From Paenibacillus arenosi (lineage in GTDB: Bacteria > Bacillota > Bacilli > Paenibacillales > Paenibacillaceae): DNA of 64,000 nt. This document shows, one piece after another, positions 52,574 through 61,602 of this stretch; positions within the stretch are counted from its first letter, which is position 1, and every line of letters begins with the position of its first letter. The position numbers and the translations under genes are program-made. The notes beneath the pieces are model-generated. The model made no database searches, was not told where the DNA came from, and saw only the letters and a program-made list of their open reading frames with translations. The stretch spans positions 62,001 through 126,000 of the forward strand of contig NZ_JACYTN010000003.1 of the NCBI RefSeq assembly GCF_014841135.1. Reading direction: 5' to 3'.

Positions 52574-53614
52574 GTGTCTCATATTTTAAAGCAAGACCTT
52601 GATTTTATTGCAAACTATGACCTTCCATGGCGTGATATGCATAATGGCACCGTTCTAATTACGGGAGCATCTGGACTTATCGGCTCTTTACTAGTACGAG
52701 CTTTGCATAGAGCCAATGAAAAGCATGGTTTACTTTTGAAAATAGTAGCTGTTGTCCGAAATGTACAAGCAGCAGCAGAGCTATTGCATGACTGCGATGT
52801 TAGCTTTATAAGTCAGGATATTCGTGAGCCAATTGTATTCGATGGAAAACTTGATTATATCATTCATTGTGCGGCTGTAACGAAATCAAAAGAGATGGTT
52901 TCCTTTCCTGTTGAAAACATTCAAATTGCCGTTCATGGAACTGAAAATATTTTGAAGTTGGCAAAGGAAAAACAGGTGAAAAGCGTTGTCTATCTCTCTT
53001 CTATGGAAGTGTACGGAAAGACCAATCCTAGCTTAGAAAAAGTTACCGAAAACGAGCTTGGGTATATCGATTTGACTAATCCTAGAAGCTGTTATGCTGA
53101 AGGGAAGCGGATGAGCGAATGTATGTGCAACTGCTACTTTTCTGAGTATCAAGTCCCTGTAAAAATTGCAAGGCTTGCGCAAACTTTCGGTGCAGGTGTG
53201 AGCGTTAACGATAATCGAGTATTTGCACAATTTGCAAAAAGTGCCGTACTAGGGCAAGACATTATTTTGCATACAGATGGTAGCTCTACAGGAAATTACT
53301 GTTATACAGCTGATGCGATTATAGGAATCCTATTACTTTTGCTAAAAGGGGATAACGGAGAGGCGTATAATATTTCAAATGAAGAAGCGAATATGACAAT
53401 TCGCCAAATGGCGGAGCTTGTAGCTGATAAGATTGCAGGCGGCAGAATCTCGGTTGTCACAAGTATTCCTGAAAGCAGTCTAACTTATGGTTATGCTCCT
53501 GCAGTAAAAATGAAATTATGCTCCGATAAAATCAGAGGGCTTGGATGGAGCCCGACAATAGGACTTGAAGAAATGTATAAGAAAATGATTGAGGAGCTTG
53601 AGTATGATCAGTGA
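52574..53614 (+). CDS. NAD-dependent epimerase/dehydratase (extended SDR)
   Basis: 346 residues. GTVLITGASGLIGSLLVRALHRANEKHGL is the cofactor loop, DYIIHCAAVTKS and SVVYLSSMEVYG follow, and SCYAEGKRMSE holds the YxxxK active site. It resembles nucleotide-sugar epimerases or dehydratases acting on a CDP- or UDP-linked precursor. In bifunctional CDP-ribitol synthases an IspD-like enzyme is partnered by an SDR reductase, and this gene lies next to the cytidylyltransferase; whether it reduces a pentulose phosphate is inferred only. Start GTG at 52574 after AGGTGAATAATT; its 3' end overlaps the HAD gene by 11 bases. Confidence 0.87.
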   Translation: MSHILKQDLDFIANYDLPWRDMHNGTVLITGASGLIGSLLVRALHRANEKHGLLLKIVAVVRNVQAAAELLHDCDVSFISQDIREPIVFDGKLDYIIHCAAVTKSKEMVSFPVENIQIAVHGTENILKLAKEKQVKSVVYLSSMEVYGKTNPSLEKVTENELGYIDLTNPRSCYAEGKRMSECMCNCYFSEYQVPVKIARLAQTFGAGVSVNDNRVFAQFAKSAVLGQDIILHTDGSSTGNYCYTADAIIGILLLLLKGDNGEAYNISNEEANMTIRQMAELVADKIAGGRISVVTSIPESSLTYGYAPAVKMKLCSDKIRGLGWSPTIGLEEMYKKMIEELEYDQ

Positions 53615-55742
53615 AAAGGAATATGTCATAAGTACATTTAGAAAACATTTTTCAGAATATAAAGAACGGAAAATAGTTGTTTATGGAATTGGTTTAAATA
53701 CAAAAAATATTTTAGATGGTTGTGAGGATTTTAATATTGTAGGGCTAATGGATCCGAATAAATTTGGTGAAATGATCTATGGTAAAAAAATTCTTACCTA
53801 TGATGAAGTAGTGGAGCAGCGTCCAGAAGCGATCGTGGTCATTGCACGTCCAAATTCGGCAAAGCTTATATATAGGCGTATTCACAACTTTTGTGAACAA
53901 AATAATATTTTGTTGTTTGATATTAATAAGAATAACCTATTTGATTTATTTGACTACAGCAAATTGCACAATGAAAATGATCCTTATTTTAGTACAAGTG
54001 AAGTTCAACTTCGAGAGCAAATCATGAATCATGAAATTATAAGTTTTGATATTTTCGACACTTTAATAATGAGGAAGGTACTGCATCCTCAAGATGTTTT
54101 TACACTTGTTGAGCAAAAGGCCATTAACAACGGTTACGACGTATTTGGATTTAGCCAACAAAGAGCAGAAACAGAACGTATGCTTTTTCTTCAGACAAAT
54201 CCAACGATTTATGAGATTTATAATGCCCTTCAGGAACGGTTAGGTATTACAGACAAAGAGAAAGTTTCTCTTATGAATATCGAGCTTGCTATCGAGAAGC
54301 AGGTGCTTATTCAGCGTAAAAATATGGTTGAAGTATTGAAGTATGCAGTTAGCTGCGGCAAAAAAGTATATTTAATTTCTGATATGTACTTGCCTAAAGC
54401 CATACTAGAAGAAATACTAAATGACTTGGGTGTATACGGATATATTGATATTTATGTATCTTGTGAGCATAGAGTAGCTAAATACAATGGTCTGTTTCCT
54501 ATTTTTAAAGAAAACGTTCATGGAAGTTCCTACCTTCATATTGGAGATAACTATGATGCTGATGGGATACCGGCAATACAGAATGGTATAAGTGCATTTG
54601 CAATTAAAAGTGCAGTCGATATGTTGGAACTATCTACATATAGGGAAGTTTTTAATCATTTACACACAATAAATGATCGATCACTAGTAGGGTTGTTTAT
54701 ATCTAAAGTATTTAACAATCCATTTTCGTTATATCAATCTAAGGGCAGGCCTGAAATTAGCACGCTTTATAATGTAGGATATTTATTCGTTGCACCGATC
54801 ATGACCAATTATATTGCATGGCTTCTAAAGGTTGTTAAAGAAAATGCATATGAATGTATTTTGTTTGCAGCTAGAGATGGGTACCTGATGCAGAAGTTAT
54901 ATAAACGGGCGATAGAGGCGCTAAATCTTCAAAATATGCCTAGAGATATATACTTTCTTACTTCAAGAATGATTTGTGCTGCATCATCAATGGAAACTGT
55001 AGAAGATATCGCTAATGTATCGGCTTTACCTTTTTCTGGGTCAGCTGAAGAGTTACTAAAAATTCGATTTGGCTTGCATGACGATGAAATATTGCCTTTC
55101 GATAAAGAGTTATACCCTGATATACAGGCTTATGCGCTTGCTCATGAAAAGAAAATAGTCGATAAGTCTAGGGAATATCGTAGACGGTATTTGGAGTATT
55201 TTAAGAGTCTCGATATTAAAGACGGAAGTAAGGTTGCTTATTTTGATTTCGTATCAACTGGAACTTGTCAAAAGTATCTTACTAAAATTCTTCCATGCGA
55301 AATAACGGGAGTTTACTTTTTGTATTATTTATCAGATAGTACGCTAGCTAAGAAGCTATCTATAAGAGCTCTATTTGAAAAAGGATTTTATTTTCAGGAA
55401 CAAGGATATATTTTTAATAACTACTTTTTCTTAGAAACAATCGTTACTTCTTTCGACCCATCTCTATCAAGCTTCGATGAAAATATTAAACCAGTATATC
55501 GTCCCGAAACACGTTCTGAGGGTCAATTAGAGTATGTAAGAGATATGCAAAGTTCTATCATCGATTACTTAAGTGAATATATGGGACAGCTTTACCATGT
55601 AAACGAGGACTTAAATCCTAAGGTAGCTGAGCTATTGTTTAGTTGTATGGATAGAAAATATACGGATATTAAGTGTGATACTTTGAATGAAGTAGTACTA
55701 CTTGATGATTTTGGTACGGGCAAACTTCAGATCGTATATTAA
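53604..55742 (+). CDS. HAD-family hydrolase-like protein with N-terminal Rossmann-like module
   Basis: 712 residues. The N-terminal 100 residues are the shared module (KIVVYGIGLNTKNILDGCED, GLMDPNKFGEMIYGKKIL, AIVVIARPNSAKLIYRRI). From about 145 a HAD domain begins, ISFDIFDTLIMRKVLHPQDVF with the DxD motif, continuing with KKVYLISDMYLPKAILEEIL (motif II Ser/Thr region) and YLHIGDNYDADGIPAIQNG (motif IV Asp pair). The C-terminal 350 residues are of unknown fold (ILFAARDGYLMQKLYKRAI, VAYFDFVSTGTCQKYL). It is probably a phosphatase of a sugar- or alditol-phosphate intermediate, or a regulator. The start at 53604 follows GAGGAG and overlaps the previous gene. Confidence 0.75.
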   Translation: MISEKEYVISTFRKHFSEYKERKIVVYGIGLNTKNILDGCEDFNIVGLMDPNKFGEMIYGKKILTYDEVVEQRPEAIVVIARPNSAKLIYRRIHNFCEQNNILLFDINKNNLFDLFDYSKLHNENDPYFSTSEVQLREQIMNHEIISFDIFDTLIMRKVLHPQDVFTLVEQKAINNGYDVFGFSQQRAETERMLFLQTNPTIYEIYNALQERLGITDKEKVSLMNIELAIEKQVLIQRKNMVEVLKYAVSCGKKVYLISDMYLPKAILEEILNDLGVYGYIDIYVSCEHRVAKYNGLFPIFKENVHGSSYLHIGDNYDADGIPAIQNGISAFAIKSAVDMLELSTYREVFNHLHTINDRSLVGLFISKVFNNPFSLYQSKGRPEISTLYNVGYLFVAPIMTNYIAWLLKVVKENAYECILFAARDGYLMQKLYKRAIEALNLQNMPRDIYFLTSRMICAASSMETVEDIANVSALPFSGSAEELLKIRFGLHDDEILPFDKELYPDIQAYALAHEKKIVDKSREYRRRYLEYFKSLDIKDGSKVAYFDFVSTGTCQKYLTKILPCEITGVYFLYYLSDSTLAKKLSIRALFEKGFYFQEQGYIFNNYFFLETIVTSFDPSLSSFDENIKPVYRPETRSEGQLEYVRDMQSSIIDYLSEYMGQLYHVNEDLNPKVAELLFSCMDRKYTDIKCDTLNEVVLLDDFGTGKLQIVY

Positions 55743-55774
55743 TTGCTTCAAAATTTAACTAAGGGTAAATGATA

Positions 55775-57739
55775 ATGGCTAAATTTCATGGCGAGTACTG
55801 GAATGGTTACAACTTACATGCTGAAGAAGTTGATATCGAGAAAGATATACAAGAATATATCAAGCAGACCTCCGATAATGATTACAGTCATATTATAAAA
55901 TATGATAATCGTTGGCTGACCTTTTTTCATTTAACAGAAATGAGGAAGTCATTGCTAAACTGGTATGAGTTTAGGGAAGATGCGGAATTATTGGAAGTGG
56001 GAGGGGGCATGGGGGCATTGACAGGGCTATTCTGCAAGCGCTGTGCCCACGTGACCACGGTTGAACCTTCATGGTTTCGGGCTGAATCGATTAATGCTCG
56101 TTATCGTGATATAGAGAATTTAGATATTTATGCGGGAAGCATTCATGATATTAATTTCGGAAAAAAATTCGACTATATCACCGTAATTGGCATGCCCGAA
56201 TATCTGAACCATGACAATTGTTCAGGAAATCCATACGTCGATTATTTAAAATCGCTATCTCAACTATTAAAACCAGATGGCAAGTTACTTATAGCAATCG
56301 AAAACAAATATGGAATCAAGTATTGGTGTGGGGGCAGAGAAGAGCATTCTGGAATTCCTTTCGAAGGTATTAATGGATATCCGAATGGTGGAAGTGTTGG
56401 TGGAGTCGGGAAGAAAGAGCTTGAAAAAATATTGATTTCATCAGGCTTACATAGGTATAAGTTTTATTATCCTATGCCAGATTTCAAAGTACCGCAAGTG
56501 GTATATTCGGAGAAGTTCCTACCGCAAAGCGGTCTTCAGTCTCGAATAACGCCTTATTATTTAGATAATAGCACACTACTGGCATCAGAAATGGATTTAT
56601 ATGATGATTTAATTGATAATGGTGTTTTTGAATTTTTCTCAAATTCCTTTTTAGTTGAGTGCGGGTTTGACGAAAATTTCTGCTCAGTAATTTATGCAGC
56701 GACAACGACAGATAGATCTGCTGCTGATCGTTTCTGTACAACAATACATGAAGGCGGTATTGTGAAAAAAATGCCGCTAGAAATAGAGGGCAATACTAGT
56801 GTTCAACATATTTATAGCAATTTAATGGAACTTCAAACTCGTGGTATACACATTGTGCCTCATAAATTGGAAAACAATAAACTTGTTATGCCGTATGTTG
56901 AGTGCGAGAGCTTGGAAGCTTATTTAAAGAAAATTATAAGGCAAGATAAGGGAAAATTTATAGCCCTATTCGATAAATTGTATGCGTGCATATTAAAATC
57001 TTCAGATTGGGTAGATACTGAGGCTAATTTCTTTTACGACAGCCGTAACCCCGAACTGGAGTATGGTCCTATTTTACAGAAGGCATATATCGATTTAATT
57101 CCTAACAATTGTTTTTATTGTGATGGCGAATTAGTCTTTTTTGATCAGGAATTTGTTAAAGAAAACTATCCAGCGGCCTTTATTATGTTCAGAGCAATTA
57201 AATATATGTATTTATTCATTCCTAATGCTGATGATAGTATTCCGCTGGAGGATATGAAAATACGATATAGGTTAACCGAGGTTTGGAATGTTTTCGAAAA
57301 TAGTGATATGGATTTTGTGAAGGAAAACAGAAACTACTCGCTGTATGCTCATTTCCAGCAGTGGTCTTATGTTGATAGAAAAATCATTTCTGATAATGCT
57401 CTTAAATTAATGAGATCGGATGAAGCTGAATTGTTACTTCGAAGAGGTTATCGCAGAATTGCTATATATGGGTATGGGCATATGGGGAGAAAATTGCACC
57501 AAAAATTAAAGGATTCAACTATTGAAGTGGCTTATGTAATTGATCAGAATGCCGACAGCATCATTCAATCAAGTTATACGGATATTCCTATAGTTCACCC
57601 TGCACATCCATTTGCACATGTTGATGCCATTGTTATTAGTGTTGTATCCGCAGCGGGTGATATTCAGGAACTACTTAAGAAAAAAGTGGATTATCCTGTA
57701 ATTACTTTAGAAGAGATTGCTGCGAAAGCTCTTCCATAA
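55775..57739 (+). CDS. Methyltransferase with phosphotransferase-like middle and C-terminal Rossmann-like module
   Basis: 654 residues. The N-terminal class I methyltransferase domain has the SAM motif AELLEVGGGMGALTGLF near residue 75, then HVTTVEPSW and KPDGKLLIAIENKYGIKYWCGG. The middle third (about 330-540) shows ANFFYDSRNPELEYGP and LVFFDQEFVKENYP, a pattern recalling aminoglycoside-phosphotransferase-like kinase domains, though no catalytic HxD motif is secure. From about 565 the shared module follows: YRRIAIYGYGHMGRKLHQKL, AYVIDQNAD and AIVISVVSAAGDIQELLKKK. The start ATG at 55775 lies nine bases after AAGGG. It is probably a surface-sugar methylating enzyme. Confidence 0.72.
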   Translation: MAKFHGEYWNGYNLHAEEVDIEKDIQEYIKQTSDNDYSHIIKYDNRWLTFFHLTEMRKSLLNWYEFREDAELLEVGGGMGALTGLFCKRCAHVTTVEPSWFRAESINARYRDIENLDIYAGSIHDINFGKKFDYITVIGMPEYLNHDNCSGNPYVDYLKSLSQLLKPDGKLLIAIENKYGIKYWCGGREEHSGIPFEGINGYPNGGSVGGVGKKELEKILISSGLHRYKFYYPMPDFKVPQVVYSEKFLPQSGLQSRITPYYLDNSTLLASEMDLYDDLIDNGVFEFFSNSFLVECGFDENFCSVIYAATTTDRSAADRFCTTIHEGGIVKKMPLEIEGNTSVQHIYSNLMELQTRGIHIVPHKLENNKLVMPYVECESLEAYLKKIIRQDKGKFIALFDKLYACILKSSDWVDTEANFFYDSRNPELEYGPILQKAYIDLIPNNCFYCDGELVFFDQEFVKENYPAAFIMFRAIKYMYLFIPNADDSIPLEDMKIRYRLTEVWNVFENSDMDFVKENRNYSLYAHFQQWSYVDRKIISDNALKLMRSDEAELLLRRGYRRIAIYGYGHMGRKLHQKLKDSTIEVAYVIDQNADSIIQSSYTDIPIVHPAHPFAHVDAIVISVVSAAGDIQELLKKKVDYPVITLEEIAAKALP

Positions 57740-57773
57740 AGGTGTCGAGAAAAGTAGCAAGGAGAGCAAAGTT

Positions 57774-58973
57774 ATGCGTGCTGATTTTTTCAAAGAGGAA
57801 GTAATTTGTGATTATCGTGTTACAGAAAAAATGAAGCGCATTTGGGCTGTTCAGCTTGATTTGCTTGAAAAATTTATTGATGTTTGTGACAGAAATGGCC
57901 TTACCTATTTTGTGTCGTACGGTACTCTGCTAGGTGCAGTCAGACATAATGGCTACATTCCCTGGGATGATGATATAGATATTATGATGCCCCGTAAAGA
58001 TTATAATCTGCTTAAGCTTATTGCTGAAAAAGAGTTTTCGCACCCTTACTTTTTTCAAACTCCAGAAAATGATCCGGAAAACTTTACAGCAGGTGGATGT
58101 AGACTTAGAAATAGTAACACAACGTACATTGAATATTTAAATTTAGGTCATAACTGTAATAATGGGTGCTACATCGATATAACCGCCTTAGATGGGGTGT
58201 TCGATAATAAGCTGAAAAGGCACAGGCAGATTAAGAGAGTTGATAGGTATAAATCGTTATTGTATGCAAAGGTGTACGGTAAAGATTTCGTAACCCTTTT
58301 TGACCACAGTAAGTTGCAGTGGGGAACTTTACGATTTCTAGCAAAACTGTTTCCTCATAAGTGGCTGTGTCAGCAGTTTGATAATGCTTGTTCAGCATGT
58401 GGTTTTGATGAAACGACAAAACTAGGTATTTTTACTCAAAAAAACGGTGATTATGAATATCGCTACTTTGATAAAGATATTTTTGAGCAGACAGTTAAGC
58501 TTGATTTTGAACATATAAATGTTCCTATCCCAGCGGATTATATGCGGTATATTTTAACAGTTTGGGATAAGGGTATGGAATTGCCTCCGTTACATGAAAG
58601 AAAGCCCAAGCATGAGGGTTTTTTTGATACCGAGACTCCTTACAAAGAGCATGCCTTGCCCATATTCACCGATGTGTTTAAGGATATCAAGGGAAAGAGG
58701 ATTTTCTTATTTGGTGCCGGATTGATGCTCGATGATTACATGAAAAAGCATGGTAAAAAGTATCAACCGGAATTTGTATTTGATAATGATCCAAACAAAT
58801 GGGGGACCATCAGGCACGGAATTGTGGTGAAAAACCCCGCGGAATTACCTTCTCTACTTGAAGAGAATACGAGGCTCATTATTGTAAATATTTATTACCG
58901 GGAAATTGGGGAGCAGTTAAGAAAATTAGGAATTAATCAATTTTATGCATATCTCCAAGATAGAAATTATTAA
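57774..58973 (+). CDS. LicD-family phosphotransferase with C-terminal Rossmann-like module
   Basis: 399 residues. LicD marks are seen at 40-110: LTYFVSYGTLLGAVRHNGYIPWDDDIDIMMPRKDY, including the WDDDID metal-binding triad, and then ENFTAGGCRLRNSNTTYIE and NNGCYIDITALDGV. LicD-type enzymes transfer phosphorylcholine or other alditol phosphates from CDP-linked donors onto glycans. From about residue 305 comes the shared module: KRIFLFGAGLMLDDYMKKHG, EFVFDNDPNKWGTIRHGIVVKNP and LIIVNIYYREIGEQLRKLGI. The start at 57774 is set by AAGGAG ten bases upstream, and the open frame further upstream overlaps the methyltransferase. It is the best evidence that the cluster decorates a glycan with an alditol phosphate. 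Confidence 0.87.
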   Translation: MRADFFKEEVICDYRVTEKMKRIWAVQLDLLEKFIDVCDRNGLTYFVSYGTLLGAVRHNGYIPWDDDIDIMMPRKDYNLLKLIAEKEFSHPYFFQTPENDPENFTAGGCRLRNSNTTYIEYLNLGHNCNNGCYIDITALDGVFDNKLKRHRQIKRVDRYKSLLYAKVYGKDFVTLFDHSKLQWGTLRFLAKLFPHKWLCQQFDNACSACGFDETTKLGIFTQKNGDYEYRYFDKDIFEQTVKLDFEHINVPIPADYMRYILTVWDKGMELPPLHERKPKHEGFFDTETPYKEHALPIFTDVFKDIKGKRIFLFGAGLMLDDYMKKHGKKYQPEFVFDNDPNKWGTIRHGIVVKNPAELPSLLEENTRLIIVNIYYREIGEQLRKLGINQFYAYLQDRNY

Positions 58974-59019
58974 TATCAGCAGGCAGAGAACTGCACTCTT
59001 GTAGGAGGGATTATTACAT

Positions 59020-59454
59020 ATGAAAAAGTATAAAGTAGGTTACATTGCTGGAGTATTTGATCTCTTTCACATTGGGCATCTTAATTTATTTAAGCGCGCC
59101 AAAGAGGAATGCGATTATTTAATAGTTGGTGTTTTGGTAGATGAATTATCGGTTGCTTGTAAAAATAAAAAACCCTATATCCCTTTCGAAGAGCGAATTC
59201 AAATTGTAGAGTCCATTCAATATGTGGATAGAGCGGTTAAGGTTGTACAAGAAAACTTGGACAAGATGATAGCCTGGGAAATCTATCAGTTCAATTGTTT
59301 ATTCTCCGGCAATGATTGGGAAGGTCACCCGGTTTGGGATATGGAGAAGAAAAAGTTGAACGAAGTGGGGGCGGATATTGTTTTCTTCCCTTATACGAAA
59401 AGTATAAGTTCTACTCAAATACGTAGTGCGATTTCTGCTAAGAACCAAGAGTAA
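59020..59454 (+). CDS. Glycerol-3-phosphate-type cytidylyltransferase (TagD-like)
   Basis: 144 residues, of the size of TagD (about 130). VGYIAGVFDLFHIGHLNLFKRAKEECDYLIVGVLVDE contains the HxGH motif, and SISSTQIRSAI the RTxGISTT-like motif. GTP or CTP transfer to an alditol phosphate or a related phosphate is expected; with the LicD and TagB/F-like proteins it could supply CDP-glycerol. It is the last gene of the cluster, with AGGAGGG ahead. It differs from TagD in the insert around GNDWEGHPVWD, so the exact substrate is uncertain. Confidence 0.8.
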   Translation: MKKYKVGYIAGVFDLFHIGHLNLFKRAKEECDYLIVGVLVDELSVACKNKKPYIPFEERIQIVESIQYVDRAVKVVQENLDKMIAWEIYQFNCLFSGNDWEGHPVWDMEKKKLNEVGADIVFFPYTKSISSTQIRSAISAKNQE

Positions 59455-59526
59455 TCGTTGCGCTCATGTGGAGCATCAAGTAAATAGCTAACTCTCTGTA
59501 TTATGGCAATACTTTAGAGTTTCATG

Positions 59527-59560
59527 AAACCCTGTCCTCATTTGAGGATCAGGGTTTATT
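59527..59560 (+). terminator. Terminator of the polymer cluster
   Basis: AAACCCTGTCCTCA (59527-59540) pairs with TGAGGATCAGGGTTT (59543-59557), leaving one bulged T, followed by ATTTATTTTC. Confidence 0.85.
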
Positions 59561-59659
59561 TATTTTCACATTTGTACTTAATTAGAGATTGTTATTTTTA
59601 ATAATAGATCTATAAATAGTTTGTATGTCACTTTATTAGGGTATTTCACTTAATGATGT

Positions 59660-59726
59660 ACATTAAATGTTTATTTATGATGATTATATATTGATTAATG
59701 GTGCAATATATAATACATTATATGTA
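59660..59726. promoter_or_regulatory. Two short ACAT/ATGT palindromes before gapB
   Basis: ACATTAAATGT (59660-59670) and TACATTATATGTA (59714-59726) are perfect palindromes in the AT-rich gapB upstream region. A candidate CcpN control site, since CcpN represses gapB in Bacillus, but the match to the published CcpN consensus is poor. Confidence 0.35.
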
Positions 59727-59752
59727 CAATATACAGAAAAGAGTGATCTTCG

Positions 59753-60775
59753 ATGCGTGTAGCGGTTAGCGGTACGGGCCGAATTGGTCGATTGTTTCTT
59801 AGAAAAGCACTTACGATGGTATCAGGGTCTTTAGAAGTAGCAGTTATCAACTCGACAACTCCACCAGCAACTCTTTCGCATTTGCTACAGTACGATTCGG
59901 TACATGGAAAATGGGCAGCAGAAGTTCATGCAGACGATAAAGGTTTGATTGTAAATGGACGTCACATTCCGGTTATTTCGGAGCGTAATCCAGAGAAGCT
60001 TCCTTGGGCTTCTTACGGTATTGATCTCGTCGTTGATGCGACAGGTAAGTTCAACGACCGTGCGGGCGCTGAGAAACATATGGCTGCAGGAGCGAAGCGG
60101 GTACTTGTTACTGCCCCAGGCAAAGGTGCAGACGCAACGATTGTGATGGGTGTTAATGAGGAGAGCTATGATCCAGATAAACATACTTTTGTTTCGACAG
60201 CTTCCTGTACGACCAATTGTCTTGCACCTGTTCTTTCTGTATTAGATACGGATTTTGGTGTTAAACAAGGCTGGATGACTACGGTACACGCTTATACGAG
60301 CGACCAGAATCATTTAGATAATCCACATAAAGATTTAAGGAGAGCTAGAAGTTGTGCCAGCTCTATCATTCCTACTTCTACAGGAGTAGGGAAGGCACTG
60401 AAGGAAGTATTGCCGCATCTCGCTCATGCCATCGACGGTGTATCGTTGCGAGTGCCTACACCAAATGTTTCGCTAATCGATCTGACGGTTCAACTCAGTC
60501 GAGAGGCGACAGCTGATGAGGTGAGGGAAAGCTTTCGGATTAAGTCGCGCGGAAAAATGGGGAGCGTACTTGGCTATACTGAGCTGCCATTGGTGTCATC
60601 TGACTACATAGGCGACGATAAATCGGCTATTGTCGATGGCTTAAGCGTGATAAGCCGAGGGGACCAAGTGAAGTTAATGGCTTGGTATGACAATGAGTGG
60701 GCCTATGCCTCTCGCGTGTACGACTTCATTTGTTACGCGCATGCTGTTGAGAAGTCAGCTACTCCTGTCGGATAG
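59753..60775 (+). CDS. gapB: Glyceraldehyde-3-phosphate dehydrogenase, gluconeogenic GapB type
   Basis: 340 residues. VAVSGTGRIGRLFLRKAL is the cofactor loop; VSTASCTTNCLAPVLSVLD holds the catalytic Cys; MTTVHAYTSDQNHLDNPHKDLRRAR, VLPHLAHAIDGVSLRVPTPNVSL and WYDNEWAYASRVYDF follow. The loop after the first strand lacks the Asp typical of NAD-specific GapA, and the gene heads a gluconeogenic cluster, so the NADP-using GapB role is preferred. It converts 1,3-bisphosphoglycerate to glyceraldehyde-3-phosphate. CcpN, encoded next, is its likely repressor. Confidence 0.9.
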   Translation: MRVAVSGTGRIGRLFLRKALTMVSGSLEVAVINSTTPPATLSHLLQYDSVHGKWAAEVHADDKGLIVNGRHIPVISERNPEKLPWASYGIDLVVDATGKFNDRAGAEKHMAAGAKRVLVTAPGKGADATIVMGVNEESYDPDKHTFVSTASCTTNCLAPVLSVLDTDFGVKQGWMTTVHAYTSDQNHLDNPHKDLRRARSCASSIIPTSTGVGKALKEVLPHLAHAIDGVSLRVPTPNVSLIDLTVQLSREATADEVRESFRIKSRGKMGSVLGYTELPLVSSDYIGDDKSAIVDGLSVISRGDQVKLMAWYDNEWAYASRVYDFICYAHAVEKSATPVG

Positions 60776-60921
60776 CGGGACAGCACCATTGTGTCATCTG
60801 GCATTCGTACAAATATATAAATGGATGTATTTAACAACGAATCATTGAAGTATGGTACGATTTATGAAATTATGTAGATTATATAGATACTAGCTATGAA
60901 AAAGAGAGAGGAGGAGCTTAT

Positions 60922-61578
60922 ATCGAACTAACAGCGAGACAGAATGAGTTGTTGACCTTAATACAGCGTAATGCGCCGATTACTGGGGAAATGTTAGCTG
61001 AAATGCTAGGTGTATCGCGACCAACTTTACGGTCTGATTTAGCTATATTGGCGATGCTGGGCTTGGTTGAAGCGAAGCCCAAAGTCGGTTATTTCCCTGG
61101 CAAGAAGCTGCAGCGAGAAATGCCGCAATTCGCGCAAGTACTTGATTTGCGGGTCAAAGATGTGATGAGCTTGCCGCAAGTTGTGCGCAACTCGGCTACC
61201 GTTTCAGATGCGGCGGTTATGATCTTTATGCAAGATGTGGGCAGCCTTGCTGTGCTTGACGAGGAGGATTTACTAACAGGCGTCGTATCTCGTAAAGACC
61301 TGTTAAAGGTACTTCTTGCGGGTGGAACGACAGCAGCCCAGTTGCCTATCGTGACTGCGATGACACGGCAAGCGAGCATTATTACGCTAGATCCTGAGGC
61401 TAGCTTGTTGGAAGCTTCGCGGACGTTGAATCGCCACCATATTGATGGTGTTCCTGTTGTGAAGCCTGTTAAAGACAGCAAGGGCGAGCTTCGCTCGGAA
61501 GTGGTAGGCAGATTTACGAGAAAGCATTTGACGATGATCTTTGCGGATCTGCTAGAGTCAATGGCAGGGACCGAATGA
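60922..61578 (+). CDS. ccpN: CcpN-type repressor of gluconeogenesis (HTH plus two CBS domains)
   Basis: 218 residues. IELTARQNELLTLIQRNAPITGEMLAEMLGV and SRPTLRSDLAILAMLGLVEAKPKVGYF form the helix-turn-helix, and two CBS domains follow: VKDVMSLPQVVRNSATVSDAAVMIFMQDVGSLAV and VTAMTRQASIITLDPEASLLEASRTLNRHHIDGVPVV. CcpN represses gapB and pckA under glycolytic conditions by sensing ATP/ADP. The homologous N-terminus (IELxxRQ) is encoded just upstream of the first TTG, and the codon placed seven bases after AGGAGG is ATC at 60922, so an ATC start is proposed. A TTG at 60949 would cut off the first HTH helix. Confidence 0.85.
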   Translation: MELTARQNELLTLIQRNAPITGEMLAEMLGVSRPTLRSDLAILAMLGLVEAKPKVGYFPGKKLQREMPQFAQVLDLRVKDVMSLPQVVRNSATVSDAAVMIFMQDVGSLAVLDEEDLLTGVVSRKDLLKVLLAGGTTAAQLPIVTAMTRQASIITLDPEASLLEASRTLNRHHIDGVPVVKPVKDSKGELRSEVVGRFTRKHLTMIFADLLESMAGTE

Positions 61579-61602
61579 TATGACGACTATGGGGGTTCGC
61601 AT

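Noticed and set aside
59700-59740. Confirmed CcpN boxes before gapB
   Set aside because: The sequence is AT-rich with short palindromes, yet it does not match the known CcpN consensus closely; kept only as a low-confidence site.
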